From Acidimicrobiales bacterium (GTDB lineage Bacteria > Actinomycetota > Acidimicrobiia > Acidimicrobiales > SKKL01): a stretch of DNA of 64,000 nucleotides. The stretch covers positions 186,001-250,000 of the forward strand of contig JAXHLR010000003.1 of NCBI GenBank assembly GCA_034521975.1. Direction: 5' to 3'. Below the pieces are notes generated by a model. That model was not told the origin of the DNA, made no database searches, and saw nothing but the letters and a program-made list of their open reading frames with translations. Positions within the stretch are counted from its first letter, which is position 1. Every line of letters starts with the position of its first letter. Of the stretch, positions 27,820-36,488 are shown in pieces. The position numbers and the translations under genes are program-made.

Positions 27820-29136
27820 ATGCTCTTCGAAGACCGACTCGATGCAGGAAGACAGCTGGCCCAGCGCGTCGAACATCTGCGGGACCCGCAACCGGTCGTG
27901 GTCGGTCTTCCCCGGGGTGGGGTTCCGGTGGCCGCCGAGGTGGCATCGCGCCTCGGCGCACCGCTCGACGTGCTGCTCGTGCGCAAGATCGGAGTTCCCA
28001 GCCAGCCCGAATTGGCCATGGGGGCGATCGGCGAAGGTGGCGTGCGGGTCGTGAACCAGGAGGTGGTCCGCATGGCGCGGGTCGCCGAAGACCAATGGGC
28101 CGCGGTCGAACAGCGCGAGTGGGCCGAACTGGAACGGCGCGCTCAGAAGCTGCGGGGTCCACACCCTCGCCTGTCCCTCGAGGGTCGGGTCGTGGTGCTC
28201 GTCGACGACGGGATCGCCACCGGGTCGACCGCCCGCGCCGCCTGCCGTGTCGCCCGCGCAGCGGGGGCGAAGCGGGTGGTCCTGGCGGTACCCGTGGCCC
28301 CCGGAGATTGGACCGAGACCTTCGCGGGCGAAGCCGACGAGTTGATCGCCCTGGCCACGCCCGAACCGTTCCAGGCGGTGGGCCGCTGGTACCGACGGTT
28401 CGACGCGACCTCCGACGAAGAGGTCGAAGCCTGCCTGAGCGACAACGCGAACCAGATCGACCGTCACGCGCACACCGAAGCTCGGGCACCCGCGTCGCTC
28501 GACGACGAGATGGTGATCCCCTGCGGTGCTGTCGACCTCGAGGGTCACCTCACGGTCCCGCCAGAGGCGACCGGGGTGGTCGTCTTCGCCCACGGCAGTG
28601 GGAGCAGCCGCCACAGCCCCCGCAACCAGTACGTGGCCTCGGTCCTGAACGACGCCGGCATCGGCACCCTGCTGTTCGACCTGCTCACCGACCGCGAGGC
28701 GGCCGACCGCCGAGCGGTGTTCGACATCGATCTGCTGGCGGGCCGGCTGGTGACCGCGACCACCTGGCTGCGGTCGACCCTGGATCCCGATGGCCCGGCG
28801 ATCGGCTACTTCGGAGCCAGCACCGGAGCGGCGGCGGCCCTACAGGCAGCGGCGGAGGCGGACACCGAGATCGCGGCGGTGGTGAGCCGCGGCGGACGTC
28901 CGGACCTGGCCGGTCCCCACCTGGGCGCGGTCCGGGCACCGACCCTGCTCATCGTCGGCGGTGACGACACGGTGGTGCTCGACCTGAACCGCTCGGCGCA
29001 ACAGCAGATGCAAGCCCGGGTCGAGTTGGTGGTCATCCCCGGTGCCACCCACCTGTTCGAGGAGCCAGGGACGCTCGAGGCGGCCGCAGGGTCCGCCCGC
29101 GACTGGTTCCTCGAACACTTCGACGCGGCCACGTGA
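27820..29136 (+). CDS. Phosphoribosyltransferase domain fused to dienelactone hydrolase-like domain
   Basis: 438 residues. The N-terminal half (about 1-215) is a type I phosphoribosyltransferase: VGLPRGGVPVAAEVA, LVRKIGVP and the PRPP loop VVLVDDGIATGSTARAA. The C-terminal half (about 225-438) is an alpha/beta hydrolase: VVFAHGSGSSRHS, nucleophile region GYFGASTGAAAAL, Asp in LIVGGDDTVV and His in PGATHLF. The same fusion is known in other bacteria; substrates are undefined. It probably shares a transcript with the dehydrogenase 22 bp upstream. Confidence 0.92.
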   Translation: MLFEDRLDAGRQLAQRVEHLRDPQPVVVGLPRGGVPVAAEVASRLGAPLDVLLVRKIGVPSQPELAMGAIGEGGVRVVNQEVVRMARVAEDQWAAVEQREWAELERRAQKLRGPHPRLSLEGRVVVLVDDGIATGSTARAACRVARAAGAKRVVLAVPVAPGDWTETFAGEADELIALATPEPFQAVGRWYRRFDATSDEEVEACLSDNANQIDRHAHTEARAPASLDDEMVIPCGAVDLEGHLTVPPEATGVVVFAHGSGSSRHSPRNQYVASVLNDAGIGTLLFDLLTDREAADRRAVFDIDLLAGRLVTATTWLRSTLDPDGPAIGYFGASTGAAAALQAAAEADTEIAAVVSRGGRPDLAGPHLGAVRAPTLLIVGGDDTVVLDLNRSAQQQMQARVELVVIPGATHLFEEPGTLEAAAGSARDWFLEHFDAAT

Positions 29137-29144
29137 CGGGTCGA

Positions 29145-29513
29145 CTACACCGGCGTCTGCTGGTGGATCGCCAGCTTCCAGTCGGCCCCGTCGGTCACAT
29201 AGGTGCTCGACACCACGGCCTGGTATTCGACGTCGAAGTCACGGCGAGCGACGACCCGGTAGGCAAGCACGGCCACCGTGTCGGCCAGCACCACCAGCTT
29301 CGGTGCCCGGATGCGGAACCAGGCCCAGCTCGCACCGCTGATCCGATCGAGCGCGTCGGCACCGGTCGCCAGCCCGGCCACCACGCCGCTGCCCGGCACC
29401 AGCACCGCGGCATCGTCGACGAGTCGATCGCGAAAGTAGGCACGGCCGGTGCCGTCGACCAGGGACTGCCATCCCGCCCGCTCCAGCTCCACCAGCGTCG
29501 CCTGCAGATCCAC
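29145..29513 (-). CDS. Small NTF2-like (SnoaL/DUF4440-type) protein
   Basis: 122 residues from GTG 29513. Helical start (VDLQATLVELERAGWQSLVD), then RAYFRDRLVDDAAVLVPG and beta strands ending SSTYVTDGADWKLAIHQQTPV, the closing pattern typical of NTF2-like proteins of the DUF4440 group. Cytoplasmic; enzyme or binding role unknown. The longer upstream frame overlaps Maf and is not supported. Confidence 0.78.
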   Translation of the reverse strand: MDLQATLVELERAGWQSLVDGTGRAYFRDRLVDDAAVLVPGSGVVAGLATGADALDRISGASWAWFRIRAPKLVVLADTVAVLAYRVVARRDFDVEYQAVVSSTYVTDGADWKLAIHQQTPV

Positions 29514-29607
29514 GGACCACTCACTATCACGTCCCGACCACCCCCGGTAGCCTGACCCCGATGACCACGAGCGCCGCCACGATGCGCACCTGCCGCGAGG
29601 CCCCCAC

Positions 29608-30219
29608 ATGAGCACCGGGCGCATCATCTTGGCCTCGTCGTCTCCGCGGAGGGCGGCACTGCTGCGCCAGATCGGGCTCTCTCCCACGATCGACCCCGCC
29701 GCGATCGACGAGACGCTCGATGCCGGCGACCACACTGCCCCATGTGAGGCCGTGACCCGCCTGGCCCGCGACAAGGCAACAACGGTCGCCGAGCGTCACA
29801 AGGGCCAGCACGTGGCCGTGATCGGCGCCGACACCGTCGTCTGCATCGACGGAGAGATCCTCGGCAAACCGGCCGACATCGGCGAGGCGATCGCCATGCT
29901 GCACCGCCTCAGCGGCCAGACCCACGAGGTCCACACCGGGGTGTGCGTGGTGTCCAATGCGACCGACCGCTGCTTCGCCGACGTGGCCACCACCAGGGTC
30001 ACGATGCGCCAGCTCGACAAGGGTGAGATCGCCGCCTACGTCGCCACCGGCGAGCCCGCCGACGCAGCCGGGGCATATGCCATCCAGGGCCGTGCCGCGG
30101 TGTTCGTCGAGCGGATCGAGGGGGACTACACCAACGTCGTCGGCTTGCCGCTCCCCCTCACCGAACGGTTGCTCGCCCAAGCGGGGGTCGAGGTCGCCCT
30201 GCGCTGGACCCGGACGTGA
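29608..30219 (+). CDS. maf: Maf-like nucleoside triphosphate pyrophosphatase
   Basis: 203 residues. Hallmark start ILASSSPRRAALLRQIGL, then LARDKA, the catalytic IGADTVVCIDGEILGKP and GDYTNVVGLPL. Maf proteins hydrolyse pyrimidine triphosphates and modified ones such as pseudo-UTP and 5-methyl-UTP, cleaning the nucleotide pool. The next gene starts inside the Maf stop (GTGA) and encodes a pseudouridine kinase, which supports a role against pseudo-UTP here. Confidence 0.95.
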   Translation: MSTGRIILASSSPRRAALLRQIGLSPTIDPAAIDETLDAGDHTAPCEAVTRLARDKATTVAERHKGQHVAVIGADTVVCIDGEILGKPADIGEAIAMLHRLSGQTHEVHTGVCVVSNATDRCFADVATTRVTMRQLDKGEIAAYVATGEPADAAGAYAIQGRAAVFVERIEGDYTNVVGLPLPLTERLLAQAGVEVALRWTRT

Positions 30220-31103
30220 TCGTCGCCATCGGCGACCTGGTCGACGACATCGTGGTCCGGGTCACCGGAGCCCATCAACCGTTGTCGGACACCCCCGCCA
30301 CGATCGTGCACCGGCGCGGGGGCAGCGCGGCCAACGTGGCCACCATGGTCGCCCGCTGTGGTGGCCAGGCCCGCTTCATCGGCCACGTCGGTGACGACCA
30401 CGTCGGCGACCGCCTTCTCGGCGAGATGTCCGACGACGGGGTCGAGCTGGCGGTGCGACGGGGAGGCCGGACCGGCACGCTGGTGGTGGTGGTCGCACCC
30501 GACGGCGATCGGAGCTTCTTCACCGACCGTGGATCCTGCAGCGACCTCTCGGATCCCGACCCAGGATGGCTCGACGGTGCCACTGCCCTCCACGTGCCCG
30601 CCTACTGCTTCGCCGACGAACCGCTCGCCGCCTCCACCGGCAGCCTCATCGCCCACGCCACCGACCGGCAGGTTCCGGTCAGCATCGACGCGTCGTCCAC
30701 CGCGGTGATCTCCAAGCTGGGCACCAGGACGATGCTCGATCTGATCGACCGAGCCCACGCCGAGGTCGTGTTCGCCAACCGCGACGAAGCCGGCATGCTC
30801 GGGCTGGGCCCGGGATCACCGGCCCCCGCCGCGACCTGGACCGTGGTGCGCAACGGCGGACACGAGACCCACCTGATCGATCACCGCGGCGCGACCACCA
30901 CGGTGATGGTCCCACCGGTCGAGACCGTGGTCGACACCACCGGTGCCGGCGACGCGTTCGCCGCGGGCTGGCTGCTCGCCCGCGAGGGTGCCGCATCGCC
31001 GACCGACGCCATCGACGCCGCCCACCGAGTGGCCACCCGCGTGCTCGGCCGCGCTGGGGCCGATCTGGACCGGACCGACACGAGCTCGTGGAGCGACGCG
31101 TGA
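30216..31103 (+). CDS. psuK: PfkB-family kinase, probable pseudouridine kinase
   Basis: 295 residues from GTG overlapping the Maf stop. PfkB features: GDLVDDIVV start, RRGGSAANVATMVARCGG, and the C-terminal ATP/catalytic loop DTTGAGDAFAAG with the catalytic Asp. The family includes ribokinase and pseudouridine kinase; the identity is inferred from tight coupling to psuG, whose start overlaps this stop as GTGA. It would phosphorylate pseudouridine to the 5'-phosphate. Confidence 0.88.
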   Translation: MIVAIGDLVDDIVVRVTGAHQPLSDTPATIVHRRGGSAANVATMVARCGGQARFIGHVGDDHVGDRLLGEMSDDGVELAVRRGGRTGTLVVVVAPDGDRSFFTDRGSCSDLSDPDPGWLDGATALHVPAYCFADEPLAASTGSLIAHATDRQVPVSIDASSTAVISKLGTRTMLDLIDRAHAEVVFANRDEAGMLGLGPGSPAPAATWTVVRNGGHETHLIDHRGATTTVMVPPVETVVDTTGAGDAFAAGWLLAREGAASPTDAIDAAHRVATRVLGRAGADLDRTDTSSWSDA

Positions 31104-32026
31104 GCAGCTTGCTGCACATCCACGACGAGGTCGCCGATGCGCTGAGGGACCAACAGCCGGTCGTCGCGCTCGAATCCACGATCTTCTCCCACCTGGGGCT
31201 GCCGTCGCCGTCCAACGCCGAAGCCCTCGATCGCTGCCTGGCGGCGGTGCGCCAGGGTGGTGCGGTGCCGTCGATCACCGCGGTGCTCGACGGGGTGGCG
31301 CGGGTGGGCATCGAGCCCGACGAGCACGACCGCATCCTCGGTCCGGCCCGAAAGGTGGCCGCTCGCGATCTGCCCGTCGCCGTGGCGCAGAGATGGGAGG
31401 TGGGGGCCAGCACCGTCTCGGCGGCGCTGGCGCTGGCCGCTCGAGCCGGGATCGCGGTGTTCACCACCGGCGGCATCGGCGGCGTGCACCGCGACGCCCA
31501 CATCACCGGCGACGTCAGCGCCGACCTCGACGCGCTCAAGTCGTTCCCGGTGGTGACGGTCTGCGCGGGGGCCAAGGCGTTCCTCGACCTCGCTCGGACC
31601 CTCGAACACCTCGAGAGCCTCGGGGTACCGGTGGTGGGCTGGCGCAGCGACCAGTTCCCGGCGTTCACCACCAGGACCAGCGGACTGCCCGTCCCACATC
31701 GCGCCGACACCCCCGGCGAGATCGCGGCCATGGTGGACGCAACCCGTTCCATCGGCGCCACCCACGGGTTGCTGGTCACCGTGCCGGTGCCCGAAGCCGA
31801 CGCCATCGCCCCCGAGGTGCTGGAGCTGGCCACCGCCGAGGCCCTCGCCGACGCGGCCGAGGCCGGGGTCGTCGGAGCCGCGGTGACCCCGTTCGTGCTC
31901 GGACGGATCGCGTCGGCCACCGACGGAGCGTCGGTGGCGGCCAACCTGGCGCTGGCCGAACACAACGCTGCGGTCGCCGCCGAGATCGCCGGCGCGATCG
32001 CCGCTGGAGAGCGGAACCGGCGCTAG
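31100..32026 (+). CDS. psuG: Pseudouridine-5'-phosphate glycosidase
   Basis: 308 residues from GTG 31100. Signature regions VVALESTIFSHLGLPSPSN, the motif with catalytic Lys after PARKVAARDL, GASTVSAALALAARAGIAVFTTGGIGGVHR and the LLVTVPVPEADAI segment match PsuG. It splits pseudouridine 5'-phosphate into uracil and ribose 5-phosphate. Third gene of the Maf-PsuK-PsuG operon. Its end overlaps the convergent TetR gene by four bases. Confidence 0.96.
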   Translation: MSSLLHIHDEVADALRDQQPVVALESTIFSHLGLPSPSNAEALDRCLAAVRQGGAVPSITAVLDGVARVGIEPDEHDRILGPARKVAARDLPVAVAQRWEVGASTVSAALALAARAGIAVFTTGGIGGVHRDAHITGDVSADLDALKSFPVVTVCAGAKAFLDLARTLEHLESLGVPVVGWRSDQFPAFTTRTSGLPVPHRADTPGEIAAMVDATRSIGATHGLLVTVPVPEADAIAPEVLELATAEALADAAEAGVVGAAVTPFVLGRIASATDGASVAANLALAEHNAAVAAEIAGAIAAGERNRR

Positions 32027-32712
32027 TCCGGCAGACAGGGGTGCAGGATCGATCGAACCAGGACGATGAGATCGGCACGCAGGTCGTCGTCGGGGCCGCA
32101 CCGTGGACGCACCTCGGGCCCATAGATCATGCGGATGTCGACCATCGAGATCATCGCCGTCATGGCGAGCTGACCGGCCCGCTCGGGATCGGGGTGGGTC
32201 AGCTCGTCGCGGTGGTCGACCAGCACCTCGGCGAACCCCTCGGCGCAGGCGGTCCAGACACCGAGGCGGGCGTCGCGGAACGCCTCGTCGTTGGGTGCGG
32301 CGATCGCAGCCGCGTGGAACACGGCGCCGGCTTGACGGTAGGCGTTGAGCACCGCGTCGACGGTGCGCTCGACGATCTCGACCAGTGGCGTGTCGGCGAA
32401 GGTGGCCGTGGTCCAGTACGCCTCGGCTTCGGCCTGGAGGCGGGACGCGACCTGTTCGACCAGCACCCGCAGCACGCACGACTTGTCGTCGAAGCGGGCG
32501 TAGAACGATCCGACGGTGCGGCCGGCCCGCTCGCAGATGTCGTTGACCGAGATCTCGTCGAAGCGCCGCTCGGCGAGCAGCTCGGCGGTGGCGTCGAGAA
32601 ACCGGTTGAGGGTCTCCTCGCTGCGCGCTTGGCGTGGCCGGCGCACCCACTCGGAGCTGGCGAGCCCCTTCGGGAGCCCGACCCGGCTCGTGTTGTCGGC
32701 TGCTACAGACAC
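32023..32712 (-). CDS. TetR-family transcriptional regulator
   Basis: 229 residues. N-terminal helix-turn-helix: SEETLNRFLDATAELLAERRFDEISVNDICERAGRTVGSFYARFDDK. The ligand-binding C-terminal part (about 75-229) is helical, without a recognisable ligand signature. It is convergent with psuG (stops overlap), so its target is more likely elsewhere or itself. Confidence 0.93.
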   Translation of the reverse strand: MSVAADNTSRVGLPKGLASSEWVRRPRQARSEETLNRFLDATAELLAERRFDEISVNDICERAGRTVGSFYARFDDKSCVLRVLVEQVASRLQAEAEAYWTTATFADTPLVEIVERTVDAVLNAYRQAGAVFHAAAIAAPNDEAFRDARLGVWTACAEGFAEVLVDHRDELTHPDPERAGQLAMTAMISMVDIRMIYGPEVRPRCGPDDDLRADLIVLVRSILHPCLPD

Positions 32713-32802
32713 TGGTACCCCCCGGTGAGAGGCACCCGCGAGGCGCCTCGAGAATGAACTTACGATAGCAGGGAGTCGAGCCCCCTCCCAGCGGGTTACC
32801 GA

Positions 32803-34797
32803 TCAGTTACCAGGGTCGAGCAATCCGGCGTGGGGCCCGAGCATCGACGTGTCGAACAGCCGGCCCATCTTCGAGTACTCGGCGCTCAAGGCCTTGACCA
32901 GGTCGGCCATGGTCACCCGGTCGCCGCGCTGGGCCGCCCGGAAGGCCGCGGTGAGGGTGACGTTGCGGATGACCCCACCCGACAGCTCGAAGCGGGTGGC
33001 GAGGAAGTCGACGTCGAGGTCCTCGTCCTGAGGAAGCGTCTCGGGGAGGTGTCGCCGCCACAGGGTGAGGCGGTGATCGACGTCGGGGATGGTGAAGTGC
33101 ACGATGATGTCGAGGCGACGGGTGAAGGCCTCGTCGATGTTGGACCGCAGGTTGGTCGCCAAGATGGCGATGCCGTCGAAGTGCTCCATGCGCTGGAGCA
33201 GATAGGCGACCTCGACGTTGGCGTAGCGGTCATGGGCGCCGCTGGTCTCGGAGCGCTTGCCGAACAGCGCATCGGCTTCGTCGAAGAACAAGATGCCGTT
33301 GATCCCCTCGGCCTCGTCGAACACCCGGCTGAGGTTCTTCTCGGTCTCCCCGACGTACTTGTCGACCACGGTGGAGAGGTCGATGACATAGAGGTCGACC
33401 CCCAGCTCGCCCGCGATCGCCTCGGCCGACAGCGTCTTTCCCGTGCCCGAGTCGCCGGCGAACAGCGCGGTGATGCCACGGCCCCGCGACCCGAGACCGC
33501 GCATCTTCCACTCATCGAGCACCCGGTCGCGGTGACGACCTCGCTCGACCACCTGGGCGACCTGCTCGAGCTGGTTCTGCGGCAACACCAGGTCGTCAAA
33601 GCTGCTCCGCGGCGCGATCCGCTCGGCAAGCTGTTCGAGACGACCGGCCGCCTGGGTCCTGGCCCCGAGACGGACGTGGGTGCCGTCGACCGGCGCGGCG
33701 TCGGCCGCCGCAGCCAGGTGCGCAGCCACCGCCGCCCGCACGGTCTGTTCAGGAGTGAGTCGCAGCACGGCGACCACCTCGTCGACGCCCTCGCCCAGCT
33801 CCACGCCGCGGGCCGCCAGGGTACGCTCCCACAGCTCGATCAGCGCTGCCGGTTCCGGGCGTTGGGCATCGACGGTGAAGGGAACGATGCGGCTCCACGA
33901 CGGCTCCCAGGCCGACGAGCCGACCAGGATCACCGGCCACGGGTTGTCGAGCAGCGGAACCAGCGCCTCGACGTCTCGGTTGGTGATGGTCTCGATGGGG
34001 CCGACGACGACTGCCGCGTCGTGCAATCCGCCTTCCCGGGCGATCGCCGCAGCGAGCCCGTAGGGGTGGTGGTCGGGACCCGCGCGGCGCAGGTCGAACC
34101 CCACCGCGGTGATGCCGAGCTGATCGAGCGCGGCCGCGGCGTAGGCATGACCCGAGACCGCAGGCCGCTCACGGATGTAGACGATGCGGACCCCAGCACT
34201 GAGCACCTCGGCGATCTGATCGGTGCCCGGCGCCGGCACCGCCACCAAGGGCGTCTCGAGGCTGCGGAGGAGCGGGTCGACCCCGGCCACCCCCTGCAAC
34301 GCCCGCACCATCCGGTCGGGGACCCGCAGCGGGCGCAACGCGACGGGAAGCTCGGGCTGTTCGATCGACACCAGGTGGTGCCGGACCAGCGCCGACCGCT
34401 CCGACAGGACCTCGACCAGACCTGCTTGGTCGACGGGGAGCCCGACCAGCTCCAGGGCGAGCCCCACCGTGGCGGTGGGTGTCGTGAGACCCGGCTGGGC
34501 CCGTGCGCACAGCTCCCGTACATCGGTGTCGAGCTCGGCGGCGACCGCGAACAGCAACACGTCGAGCTCGGCATGGGTGAGATCGAACGACCTCTGGATG
34601 GCACCCAGGCGGGTCGACGCCCCGTCGTCGAGCGCGGCGTCGATCTCGCCCTCCACCTTCTCCAGCGCCTGGTCGACGGCGGCGAGATCGAGTCGGAACG
34701 ATCCCGGTGGGTCGGCCTCGGCCAGCCTCGACAAGCGGTCGATCACGAGCCGCATGCGAGCCTGGAAGTGGGAGTCGGACAACGCGTCGGGATCCAT
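32803..34797 (-). CDS. AAA+ ATPase of the contractile injection system (Afp15/Pvc15-like)
   Basis: 664 residues from ATG 34797 (weak ribosome site; starts further upstream are possible). The N-terminal half is a poorly conserved helical region. The AAA+ module begins near residue 420: Walker A AGDSGTGKTLSAEAIAGELG, Walker B GILFFDEADALFGKRSE and sensor region ILATNLRSNIDEAFTRRLD. Such ATPases are core parts of eCIS clusters, where they are thought to act in sheath/tube assembly. Transcribed divergently from the two kinase-like genes. Confidence 0.9.
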   Translation of the reverse strand: MDPDALSDSHFQARMRLVIDRLSRLAEADPPGSFRLDLAAVDQALEKVEGEIDAALDDGASTRLGAIQRSFDLTHAELDVLLFAVAAELDTDVRELCARAQPGLTTPTATVGLALELVGLPVDQAGLVEVLSERSALVRHHLVSIEQPELPVALRPLRVPDRMVRALQGVAGVDPLLRSLETPLVAVPAPGTDQIAEVLSAGVRIVYIRERPAVSGHAYAAAALDQLGITAVGFDLRRAGPDHHPYGLAAAIAREGGLHDAAVVVGPIETITNRDVEALVPLLDNPWPVILVGSSAWEPSWSRIVPFTVDAQRPEPAALIELWERTLAARGVELGEGVDEVVAVLRLTPEQTVRAAVAAHLAAAADAAPVDGTHVRLGARTQAAGRLEQLAERIAPRSSFDDLVLPQNQLEQVAQVVERGRHRDRVLDEWKMRGLGSRGRGITALFAGDSGTGKTLSAEAIAGELGVDLYVIDLSTVVDKYVGETEKNLSRVFDEAEGINGILFFDEADALFGKRSETSGAHDRYANVEVAYLLQRMEHFDGIAILATNLRSNIDEAFTRRLDIIVHFTIPDVDHRLTLWRRHLPETLPQDEDLDVDFLATRFELSGGVIRNVTLTAAFRAAQRGDRVTMADLVKALSAEYSKMGRLFDTSMLGPHAGLLDPGN

Positions 34798-34941
34798 CTG
34801 ACCACCGGAGCGCTCCGACGAGGGGCTCGAGCTCTTGGAGGACCGCGGCACGGCCTCATGCTGGCACACCACCGCGTGCTGGACCCCGCACCGACGAGAC
34901 CGACGATCTATGCTTCCCGGCCACGACGACCGGGGAGCGGC

Positions 34942-36420
34942 ATGGGACGAGGCAAGAAGGACAAGAAGAAGGCCAGCACGCCGGTCGCGGCCCCCGAGGT
35001 CTTCGGCAACCAGCACCTGAGCGGCAAGGCCCAGTCGATCGGCCAGGATTCGGCCAACGAGGTGTTCAAGGTCAACTACAAGGACCAGTACGCCATGGAC
35101 GGCGAGACGTCCGGCTACTTCAAGCCCGACGCCACCATGGCACCGGCCAAGAACGCCGTCGGCGCGTCACGACTGGCTCAGGGCATGGGCTGGGGAGACC
35201 TCATCCCCGAGACCCACTACGCCACCCACGACGTGAAGAACATGCATGGCAAGAAGATGAAGGGGGTCGAGGGGGCGGTGTCGAAGGCCGCCGAGGGCAG
35301 CCCGCTGATGAGCCCCGTGTTCGACACGCTCAAGGAGAGCCACAAGGGCGGCTCCACCGACGGGGTCAAGGTCAAGGGCGGAAAGGCCTACGAGCTCAGT
35401 GGCTTCGAGACGAACGGCGACGTCGACCTCTCGAAGCCGAACACCCAGAAACAGCTCAACCAGTTGCAGTGGTTCGATGCCCTGATCGGCAACGAAGACC
35501 GCCACGGCGCCAACATCCTCGTCGATCCCAAGACGGGCGAGGTGTCCGGCATCGACAACGACCTGTCCTTCGGCAACGGCATGCAGGCCACGAGCCGCTA
35601 CAGCAAGCTCCCAGGCAAGGAGAACGAGGACTTCAGCAAGGGTCGCGACGGCAAGTTCCTCGGCCTTCCCGACCAGATCGACGAGGATACGGCGGGCAAG
35701 CTGCTCGGTCTCAGGCCGGAGGCCATCGCCTCCATGCTCGACCCCGAAGACGCCGAGGGATCGGGGATGAGCGAGAAGGAGCTTCAACAGACCTACCAGC
35801 GCTTGGCGCTCATCCAGCTCGAGATCGCCAAGCACCAAGACGAGGGCAAGGTCGTCTCGGAGTGGGACGACACCACCTACCAGGCGGCGCTGGATGCCGA
35901 GATCAACTACGGCAACTTCAAGCGGGAGATCCCCCGCAGCTATGTGCAGCGCCACGACAAAGCGCTGAAGCGGGCCGCCGACCCAACCGACACCGACTGG
36001 TGGAGGAAAGGCAATCGAGCCGCCGACTCTCCCGGCTCGTTGGGTCTTCCCGTCCCTCAACCAACCCCTGCGCCACCGGCGACCGCTCCGGTCCCCACGC
36101 CCACGCCCACGCCGGCTTCCACATGGGTGGAACCGTCCGCTTCGCCGCCGCAGCGCAAGCGATCCGGGCTCACGCTGGGCAGCCGCCCCTCGCCCCGACC
36201 GGTGCCACCACCCCAATCGGCCAAGCCCAACCGCACCATCCCCCGGCCCGCACCCCCGACCACCCCGCCGCCGGTGCCGCCCCAGTCGGCCAAGCCCAAC
36301 CGCACCATCCCCCGGCCCCTGCCACCGACCCCCGGAGGCGGCGGCACCGCCACCAAGACCGCCCCGAAGGCCAAGCCGGTGCTCGACCGGCTGAAGGGCA
36401 CCCCCTTCGACGACATGTAG
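34942..36420 (+). CDS. PI3/4-kinase-like protein 1, candidate eCIS cargo
   Basis: 492 residues from ATG 34942 (GGGGAG upstream). The N-terminus is strongly basic (MGRGKKDKKKAS). A kinase-like core follows: Lys61 in GYFKPD as candidate ATP-binding Lys, GWGDLIPET, the catalytic loop WFDALIGNEDRHGANIL with Asp186 and Asn191, and a metal-binding GIDND (Asp205, Asp207). This is the DRHxxN plus IDN/FG arrangement of the PI3/4-kinase fold, not of HipA or Ser/Thr kinases. Residues about 360-492 are a Pro-rich disordered tail with PPQSAKPNRTIPRP twice and the end KPVLDRLKGTPFDDM. It is followed by a paralogue. Secretion through the injection system is inferred from location and leader. Confidence 0.8.
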   Translation: MGRGKKDKKKASTPVAAPEVFGNQHLSGKAQSIGQDSANEVFKVNYKDQYAMDGETSGYFKPDATMAPAKNAVGASRLAQGMGWGDLIPETHYATHDVKNMHGKKMKGVEGAVSKAAEGSPLMSPVFDTLKESHKGGSTDGVKVKGGKAYELSGFETNGDVDLSKPNTQKQLNQLQWFDALIGNEDRHGANILVDPKTGEVSGIDNDLSFGNGMQATSRYSKLPGKENEDFSKGRDGKFLGLPDQIDEDTAGKLLGLRPEAIASMLDPEDAEGSGMSEKELQQTYQRLALIQLEIAKHQDEGKVVSEWDDTTYQAALDAEINYGNFKREIPRSYVQRHDKALKRAADPTDTDWWRKGNRAADSPGSLGLPVPQPTPAPPATAPVPTPTPTPASTWVEPSASPPQRKRSGLTLGSRPSPRPVPPPQSAKPNRTIPRPAPPTTPPPVPPQSAKPNRTIPRPLPPTPGGGGTATKTAPKAKPVLDRLKGTPFDDM

Positions 36421-36454
36421 GCCCGCTCCAGCACGGGCCACCGGGGCGTCGGTA

Positions 36455-36478
36455 CACTCCTCGGACCGGCCAGGAGTG
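36455..36478 (+). promoter_or_regulatory. Hairpin over the ribosome site region of kinase-like gene 2
   Basis: CACTCCT-N10-AGGAGTG is a perfect 7-bp stem whose right arm contains AGGAG, 12 bases before the ATG at 36489; a second purine stretch (GGGAG) lies outside the stem. The left arm overlaps a TACACT -10-like hexamer at 36453-36458. Either a promoter or a translational brake is possible. Confidence 0.4.
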
Positions 36479-36488
36479 GGAGCGCCCG

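Noticed and set aside
30881-32650. 589-codon minus-strand frame opposite psuK and psuG
   Set aside because: Low-complexity antisense crossing the TetR gene; both opposite genes are well-supported enzymes.
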